From Lucifuga dentata (lineage: Eukaryota > Chordata > Actinopteri > Ophidiiformes > Bythitidae): a stretch of DNA of 64,000 nt. The DNA is taken from assembly GCA_014773175.1 (NCBI GenBank), contig VXCM01003153.1, positions 49,858 to 113,857 on the forward strand, given 5' to 3'. The translations under genes were made by a program, and so were the position numbers. Positions 24,601-34,100 of the stretch are shown here, in pieces. Numbering within the stretch: position 1 is the stretch's first letter; each line of letters opens with the position of its first letter. Below the pieces are notes generated by a model. The model saw nothing but the letters and a program-made list of their open reading frames with translations. It ran no database searches and was not told the DNA's origin.

Positions 24601-27600
24601 TTTCATGTCTCCAGTATGCTATAAAAAATCAACTTGGAGACACAATTCGTTGATATCTCCTGTGCCTTCAGGGCTTAAAACGTAATGGATAAGGTTCTTA
24701 TTCAAAAACCTGGAGATAAAAGCCACAGTTGTAGTTATTCCCTCTGATTCTATATTTTCCTTGTAGAGGAGAGTCACAGCGAGGGACAGAGGCCTGCAGC
24801 AGAATCTGTGAAATGTTCTCCAGTTTGGATAGAGGACGTCGTCCTGAACGGCCCCGCTGTGGACGTTCGCGAGGTAGAGAGCTTCATCCACCAATCCATG
24901 GTCATCATTATGGAGGACGCAGTGAAAAAGGCCACTGACGTCAGAGAAAAGGTCTTTAAAAGACAGTTTTTATACAAACACAACCTTCCCAGCTTCCCAT
25001 ATATAAACTTATACAAAAGAAATATATTTTCATTTGGAGAAAGCGTGCACGCTTTCTCCAAATAATCTGCAAATGAAAATATATTTCTTTCACACATACT
25101 TTTTAAAATATTGTAGTCATTCATTAAAAATAATTACATCCATCATGGTTCATGTTAAATAAGCTAAATCTTTGGAACGTGATACATAGGACAGAAACAA
25201 AATGGATTTCATTTTCAACTTCCTGTAAATCATAAAGGGAGCAGAGTTTAACGACGTGTTTCCAAATATAGCAACACTCCCATTCTCAGCCACAAACATC
25301 TCTTCTTTTTACAGAAATTAAATTTAACATACTTTTTTGATGCTAAGTTCTGAGTTTTGGTTCTCTCACAGCCTGCTTTTACAAATTAAATTGTGAATGT
25401 ACCACAGGCCATATGTTTTATATGTTTCATACATTTCATATGTTTGCACATCCCACACGAACAGCTTTTACACAATCTATCATCAGTCATACTCACAGGT
25501 CTGTTCCATAATCTACATTCACAAATAGTCCAAAGTACCCTGCAGGGTCCCAGCCCACGCCTCCTTCAACAGCTAGAATCAGAATAAAGGAGGATAAAAG
25601 TTAATATGTAAAAATGTAGTTTTTTTTTTATGTAGTATCAGTACATTTCTGGTATATTTATTATGGCTAGTCCTTGTCCATACTGACCAGGTTTGTGAGT
25701 GGCGTTCACCAGAGCAGCTGCAGGACTTGCTGGACCTGCAGCTGAGAGACGCAGGCGAGTCCAAGTCCTAGATCCTGCAGCGCTGCAGGGATGCCATCAG
25801 ATACAGCGTCAAGACCAGTAAGGAAAGCACATCAAACTCTCAAAAAAAAAAAAATCAAGAAATGCTAAGTCTGCTAAAGAGATCTGAAAACTAAATCAGT
25901 CTAAGAAAGAAGCATTTTATTGATCTATTCTGGATCTTGTGAGAGGATTTTGACCAGAGACCTGAAACTTGCCCTGGTGCCCTTATGCCCCAATGCCAAA
26001 AATGGAACTGGAACGTTGGTTTCCAGTAAAAAAAAAAAAAAANTAAAAAAAAAAAAAAAGTCATTTAGTCCAGAAATAAATAAGCTGCTGGAGGGATTTG
26101 TGTGTTAGATGATAAGATAATAATATTTTATTGATCCTCCGGGGGGAAATTTGGATGTTGCAGCAGCAATTATAGTGGTAGATACAGTCTTAGTACTCAG
26201 AGGGTAAAGAAAATAATAATAATAATAATAATAATAATGTAAAAAATTTGGTAATAATGATAAGGAAAACAGAGTAACTAGACAATATACAATAATAAAT
26301 CAGATATTTACCACATAACAAATCATGGCAATTCTGGCCTGGCCGCAAGATAGTTAGCTAGGTTAGCTTCATGAATTTACTCAAAATAGAACAGGAAAAC
26401 TTGAGTTAGCATTAGCAGCAGCAGCTAGTTAAGTAGCTAGGTTAGCTTCATGAATTGACTCAGAACAGGAAAACTTGAGTTAGCATTAGCAGTAGCAGCT
26501 AGCTAAGACAGTTAGCTAGGTTAGATTCATGAATTTACTCAGAATAGAACAGGAAAACTTGAGTTAGCATTAGCAGCAGCAGCTAGTTAAATAGCTAACG
26601 TTGCAGCTTACCACCACATTTCCTCAAGTTCCATGTTGAGTTCTTTTTCTTCATAAATGTCCTCAAGTATGAGTTAAAAGTATCCTGCAATAAAACTCAG
26701 AAAAGTACAATTTTGTGAAAAAAGTTACTGAAGTAAATGTAACTTAATAAAGTAAATGGAACCTCTGTTTTAATGAATTGAGCAGGAGATTAAGAAAGTC
26801 TTTGAATCTTTCAGTTTTGCAACTGTTCTTCAAGGATAATTTACACTTAAATGATTCATTACTGTAAACTACCTGTTTGTATTATTTATGTAGCTCATCC
26901 ACGTTTCTTCAACCAACTGTATGCGGGGATGGAGCCCTATTCCATGGTGGCCAGCTTCATCACAGAAGCCATGAAACCCAGCCTGTGAATAACACGCAAC
27001 ATGTAACATGTCCTGTTTCTTTGTCAAAACTGGAATAACTCTGGAGATCATGTGGCTTCCATCAGGTATACGTATGAGGTGGCTCCAGTCTTTACTCTCA
27101 TGGAGGAGGCTGTGCTGAGGAAGATGATGGAGATGATCGGCTGGGAGGAAGGAGGAGACGGTCTCTTCAACCCAGGTATGCTCACCAACATCTGGTTCTA
27201 CTTCCTTTTGTTGGAAACGGTCTGCATTGATGCCTTTTTTCTAATACAAAGCTTTCAAACACAAGCTGTTCTTTTCCTTCCAGGAGGTTCCGTGTCTAAC
27301 ATGTACGCCGTGAATGTAGCCAGGTACCAGCGCTGCCCTGACGTTAAAGAGCTCGGCCTCTCCGACGTTCCACGGCTCGTCATGTTCACTTCACAGGAGG
27401 TACAATTAACAGGAATTTATCAAACCAGAGAGTGGGTTGATTGTTTAATAATTGTATAACTACAGGTTAAATTTGTCAAGACGTTTAACCTATTGATGAT
27501 TCTAATAAGCTGTTTTAATGGGGTAGTTTGTTTCATTTTGGAGATGATGGATTATTTTGTGGCTGTAACTATGCTGAAGCTCCTGGTAACCTTCAGTTTT

Positions 27601-30600
27601 CCCTCTTAATACCAGAAAAAGGAAAATTTTTCATAGAAATGAATCTCTGAGAGAGCAACTTACTTAAGGACAAGAAATCCATCGTCAGCAGATTTCATTT
27701 GACACCAGTACATCTGTAACTAAAACTGTAAAAGTGTGTGAAATACACCTTTATAATATGTCAGGACATTTACATGTTTAGAGATACCAAAACTGTGGCT
27801 GCAGAGCACTTTGGTAAAGAAGAACAGATTGTAGCTAAAGCAGAAATAATGTCTTAAACAATGAAATTTATTAGACTACCACATAAGAAATTACATGCAT
27901 ACAGCCACTTAGAGAATCTAGCCTGATTGATTGCAAACTGTGAGCAAACAATATCAGATACACTGACGAAAAATAGAAATAATAATTCAACAGTCACAGC
28001 AAAAGTAGTGTAAATACCTAGTAATCCTAACAATCAATATTTACATGCAACTGAGTGGGAAAGTGCCAGTGTAAGCTAGACAGCAGATAAATATGATCAT
28101 ATATTATATGTGATTTTATTTGCAACCGTTACTGTGTTTGATTAAATCAAGAGAACCAAAGCATTAATAAAAACATAATCTAACACTATAAATACCAACT
28201 CACACGTGTATTTTTCATGACCGGATCTTGTTTTATATCTTTCAGTGTCATTATTCCATTTCCAAAGCAGCAGCATTCCTGGGAATTGGCACGAAGAATG
28301 TTTACGTGGTACCGTCTGATGACAGGTAGGCTGTTCTCCACAAACACAAAATAATCCTACCTGACCCTATGAGTTTCTGCTCCGCCCACACAGAGGCCTC
28401 ATGAGCTGATAACGTACTAATTATTTAAATCTCTTCTGCTGTTTCTGTGGAAACTCTGAAACTCTGAGCGATTTTTTTCTGAATACGGTGAAATATAAAT
28501 CAGCCAACAGATTCAAAATCTGTTCATCTCACGAGACGTGGAAAGTTCAATTCATTTACAAGAATTGGATCAGTGGGGGGGGGNGGGGGGGGGGGGGGGG
28601 GGTCCACACAACTCCGTACTTCCATACTCTCCTGGCTCTTGCAGTTCTACAGGCTCTCTCGATTTGGTTTTAGCAGCTCTCTTGGTTCTAGTGGCTCTCT
28701 CAGTTCTCACGGCTCTCTTGGTCTCACGGCTCTTGATTCTAGCAGCTCTCTCGGTTCTAGCAGTTCTCTTGGTTCTTGTGGCTCTCTCAGTTCTCGCTTC
28801 TCTCTAAGTTCGAGCGGCTCTCTTGGTTCTAGCAGCACTCTAGTGGCTCTCTTGGCTCTCTCGGTTGTAGCGGCTCTCTCAGTTCTCGCTGCTTTCCAAG
28901 TTCTAGTGGCTCTGTTGGTCTCGTGGCTCTTGGTTCTCGTGGATCTCGGTTCTAGCGGCTCTCTCGGTTCTAGCAGCTCTCTTGGTTCTCACAGCTCTCT
29001 AAGTTCTCGCGGCTCTCAAAGTTCTAGCAGCTCTCTAAATTCTAGCGGCTTGTGGTTCTAGTGGCTCTCTCAGTTCTCACGGCTAAGTTCTAGCAGCTCT
29101 CTCATTTCTCACAGCTTTCTCGGTTCTAGCGGCTCTGTCAGCTCTGTCCTGTGTCTGCACTCAGTGAGCCTGTCTGAGTGTGAGCTGCCCCCCCTGGTGG
29201 ACACTCACCTGCACTACATCAAACATTAAGCAGTGTTTGTGCCACACAAACTAGATTCCTGAGCCAAACAGACATTAGNCACTACATCAAACATTAAGCA
29301 GTGTTTGTGCCACACAAACTAGATTCCTGAGCCAAACAGACATTAGCTTTATGTTGGAGTTAGAATGTTGATTTATCTCAAAGACGGGACGTTGTGAAAG
29401 AAAAAGTATATAAATATGTTGAATCTCATTCATTTATATCACGGACCAGAATGAACTGGAAGTATGAGGTTCAGCTACAGCTGTGAACCGGATCACCGAT
29501 TCATGGACTAAGCTGAATCTTTGAAATGGTGATTCGGTGAACTGGCCACGCCTACATCTCACAAAACGGGTTCCGACCTGGTTTGTGAACCTGATTTGGA
29601 ATTGTTTCAGAACCAAAAAAAAAAGTTGTTTCCTGTTTGGAACCAGAAAATAGCACAAGATGAAATGGAGCCGTGATGACATCATAAGTGGGTGTGAATT
29701 ACTCTACCTCACAAAGTGAAAAACAGTGGAGAAGCTGAGCAGTCTGTGTGGAGTTTACATGTTCTCTTGGCGTTGGCCTGGGGTTCCTCTGCATGCTTGG
29801 ATTCCGTCCCACGCCTAAATCATGCAGGTTAACAGAATGTCCGGCTCTCCGTGACCCTGCAGGACAAACAGATGAAGACAATGAAGATTCAAACTGAACA
29901 TGCATTATTTTTTGTGTCGGTCAGAGGGAAGATGATTCCTGCTGCACTGGAGGAGCAAATTACAGCGGCTAAAAGTGAGGTGAGAAGGAGCTTAAAGGAC
30001 CATGCCAGTGATTTTGCATGTTTAAAGGACTATACCTGCAATTTTGCATGTTTGAGCCTAATATGTTCAATTTTCATACACGCTACTGACAATCATTTCC
30101 CAAAGCATACTACTGGAACGGTGAATTAACAATGTTTTTCCTACCTTCCAGACTTCCATTGGTTTCAGTTCATTCTGCTAATAAAATCAACTTGTTGATA
30201 CTGTAAACGTTCTTGGGATAGGTAATCCATCATCACCAACAAGACGTGTATTCAGGTTTTTTAAAAAGTTATGTAATTTTAGTGTTTAAGCTCAATAAAA
30301 AGCGTGGAGTGAATGTATGCCTCCACCGGGGAATATAGTCCCAAAAGAAGACCTGCGTTTATGGAAAAATTTAAAGGACCGTGACTTCATAAGGCTGTGT
30401 AACTATTAGCAGGAGAAACATGGATTTTTAAGGTGGGTGTATCACTTGAATATTTGATTTTGAAAGATTAAGAGATTTAGCAAAATATCAGGAAAGCTGA
30501 AATACGGTTTTATCCTTTGGGAAATGATTGTCAGTAACGTAACATGTATGAACATTGAATATATTAGGCTCAAACATGCAAAATGACCGGTATGGTCCTT

Positions 30601-31076
30601 TAAGCCTAAGAAATACGACCTGCATGCATGTTACTTTGCTGGCAACCAATTTCCAAAATATAAAATTCAATATTTCACCTTTTAAAATGTCTGAATGTGG
30701 AAGGTGCAGTCATTTTTTAATTTTTCTTAAAACTCCGCCTTCTCCTGAGACATACTGTACCTGTTAGATCAATCAAATTAAGTAACTTCGACAAAAAATG
30801 TAGTTCACGTTTTCTTTACCATGATGGATTATTTATCTCAAACACGTTTCAAGTCTCTACAAGTTGATTTATTTACCGCTCCAATATGTTTTGGGAAATG
30901 GTTGACAGTAATGTAACATGTATACAGTTTGTATGTATTGAGCTCAAACATGAAAAACCACTGGTATGGTCCTTTAATTTGGACAGATTTCATATTTCTT
31001 GTCTTTTAATGTGGACAAATTGCAATATTCCATGTTTTATACTTACCTATGAACGGAATTTTTAGCATGTGCAATA

Positions 31077-31132
<56 letters not shown>

Positions 31133-34100
31133 GTGCAGTGCCCTTCATGGTAAACGCCACAGCAGGGACCACGGTGCTTGGAGCGTTTGACCCTATTGAA
31201 GAAATTGCAGACATCTGTGAAAAACACAACCTATGGCTGCATGTAGATGTGCGTTCATTCATTCATTCATTCATTCATTCATCTATTCATTTTTGCTGTT
31301 GATTACATTCCTCTCTCCCCTCTTCCTCAGGCGTGTTGGGGAGGAGTGGCTCTGATGTCTGAAAAACATAAACACTTGTTAAAGGGAATCCACAGGTAAA
31401 CACATTGAGACGCTATAATATTATCATACATGTGACTGAACTGAGCTGTATGTATTTTTAAAGGATCATACTGGTGATTTTGCATGTTTGAGCCCAATAA
31501 ATACTCATGTACACGTTGTGTCACTGCCCAACCATTTTCCTAAACATACTAATGAGCAACAAATTTTAGAATTGTTTTTCCTACCTTCCTGGCTGCCGTT
31601 GGTTTCAGTTCATTCCAGTACGATATAAAAAAAAAAATCATAAATTAAAGAGATAAATAATCCATCATAGAAAACACAACTTCTATACATTTTTTTGTTG
31701 AAGTTACTTTATTTAACTGATTTAAAACAGAGCTACACGGAAGAAAATGTCTCTACCCGGAAATATACTGTAGTCCCAGGAGAAGACAAGTTTTACCGAG
31801 AAATTCTACAATCATGCATGCGTTGTCAGCAGGTGAAACAATGAATTTTAAGGTGTTTGTATCACCTGAACATTTAAGTTTGAAAGATTAGGAGATTTGG
31901 CAAAATAACAGCAAAAATAAACTACAGTTTTGTTTTGAGAAATGGTTGTCATTAACACAACATGTATGCTGGTAATATTTATTGGTATATTTAAACATGC
32001 AAAAATCACTGGCATGGTCCTTTATTCTTTCCACTGACACTGACTGTGTTTGTGTGATAAGGGCCAACTCGGTGGCGTGGAACCCACACAAGATGCTGAT
32101 GGCGTGTCTGCAGTGCTGCGCTTTCCTGGTCAGAGACAAAACGGTACGAGAAACACGTTTAAAAGACCAACCCGGCCATTTAGCATGTTTGAGCCTAATA
32201 TATTCAGATTTCATACATGTTACGTTACTGATAATCATTTTCCAAAGGATAAAACTGTATTTCAGCTTTCCTGATATTTTGCTAAATCTCTTAATCTTTC
32301 TAAATCAAATATTCAAGTGATACACCCACCTTAAAAATCCATGTTTCTCCTGCTAATAGTTACACAGCCTTATGAAGTCACGGTCCTTTAAATTTTTCCA
32401 TAAACGCAGGTCTTCTTTTGGGACTATATTCCCCGGTGGAGGCATACATTCACTCCACGCTTTTTATTGAGCTTAAACACTAAAATTACATAACTTCTAA
32501 AAAAACCTGAATACACGTCTTGTTGGTGATGATGGATTACCTATCCCAAGAACGTTTACAGTATCAACAAGTTGATTTTAATAGCAGAATGAACTGAAAC
32601 CAATGGAGGTCTGGAAGGTAGGAAAAACATTTTTAATTCACCGTTCCAGTAGTATGCTTTGGGAAATGATTGTCAGTAACGTTACATGTATGAAAACTGA
32701 ATATGTTAGGCTTAAACATGCGTGGTCCTTTAATGGAGGACAGTTTGGTTTTGGGGTAACAGGAAGAGGATTAATAGGTTGTGAATGAAACAGAGAGAGC
32801 TCAGAATACTTGAATTATTTCCAGGTGAGAAATATTATCCAGTAGGACAGTTCCTTTGCTATATTCAAGTGGAAAATATGAAGATACAAAAAAATATCAG
32901 TCAAACCTGCTGCAGGGATCAGAAGTCTGTTCAGGTGTAGGGTAGTCCAGGATCTGGAACTCAGGAACTCTGTTTTTATTTACTCAGGTAACTTTTCCTC
33001 TTTTACTTTAGAGTTCTTTTTTTCTTTTAAACTGGATTAAAACAGCATCACATCCCTCTCTTTCTTCTCCCTGTCGTTCTCCTTCACTCTGGCTCACATG
33101 TTTGGTTTACAGCATCAAACCTGCCCAGGTGTCCTCACTCTCCTCATCACTCCTCCCCTTTATTCCTTTTCACTCCTCCCCTTTCCTACGCACTCTGACA
33201 ATCTGGGAAGGATTAAATTACAGTTTATCCAGTTTAACCAGAACAACATACCAAATGAATTACAGATTAAACTGCCTTTAGGATGTCTTTTTGTTTCCTG
33301 TGCAGATTTTAACATTACGGTATCAACCAATCACAGCAAAGAAGGCCCTTCAGAGTGTTATAGTAAAATTCAAAAACAAGATCCTTAAAAAAAAATGTTT
33401 TTTAAAAAAAATTGATTTAAATGAAGGTATACCAGATGAAGATTCCCTGTCGTTGTCTTCCTCAGGGTCTCCTCCAGCGCTGCCACTCTGCCCGGGCCTC
33501 CTACCTCTTCCAGCAGGATAAGTTCTACAACGTCCGCTACGACACGGGGGACAAATCCATCCAGTGCAGCCGGAAACCGGACGCCTTCAAGTTCTGGCTG
33601 ATGTGGAAGGCTTTGGGAAGCAGAGAGCTGGAGCAGAGGGTGGACAGAGCCCTGGCTATGGCCCGGTTAGTCTGATCAAATATATAATTAATATATAATC
33701 AAACATTTGAATCAAATTATGATGAGTAAAGGACCAAAACAAATCACATAAATTCATAAAGGATGAAATTCAGACATAAAAGGTGGATACAGAGAAAATA
33801 AATGGGTTTTGAGAGGCTTTTTAAAAATATGTAGACAGATCTCAGGAAAGTCAGATGTAAACCAGGCGTTCGTGTCTCGTGGCGATTTAAGACTCGTTCC
33901 ACACGTTAGTAAGTCGTGGTCATGACATGTTGTCTTGTTCACACACGAGTAACTACTACATGTGACTTTTTTATTTATTGTTTTTTTAATAAGTCACTGC
34001 CTGGGCTCCACAGAATCTTGAGCTGCACCATGTGAGTCCAAACCACAGGTGCTTAGGCCCCGCCTTCTACCTGTTCCTGCTACAGTCAGAACTGAAGAAG

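Noticed and set aside
25769..25771. Programmed readthrough or recoding of the gadl1 TAG
   Set aside because: The following bases ATCCTG do not resemble known readthrough contexts, and relatives have an ordinary sense codon here; error or a nonsense allele is simpler.
28573..29061. 162-codon Ser/Gly/Leu-rich plus-strand frame
   Set aside because: It is the 18-bp minisatellite inside gadl1 intron 7, crossing an N, with no start context or homology.
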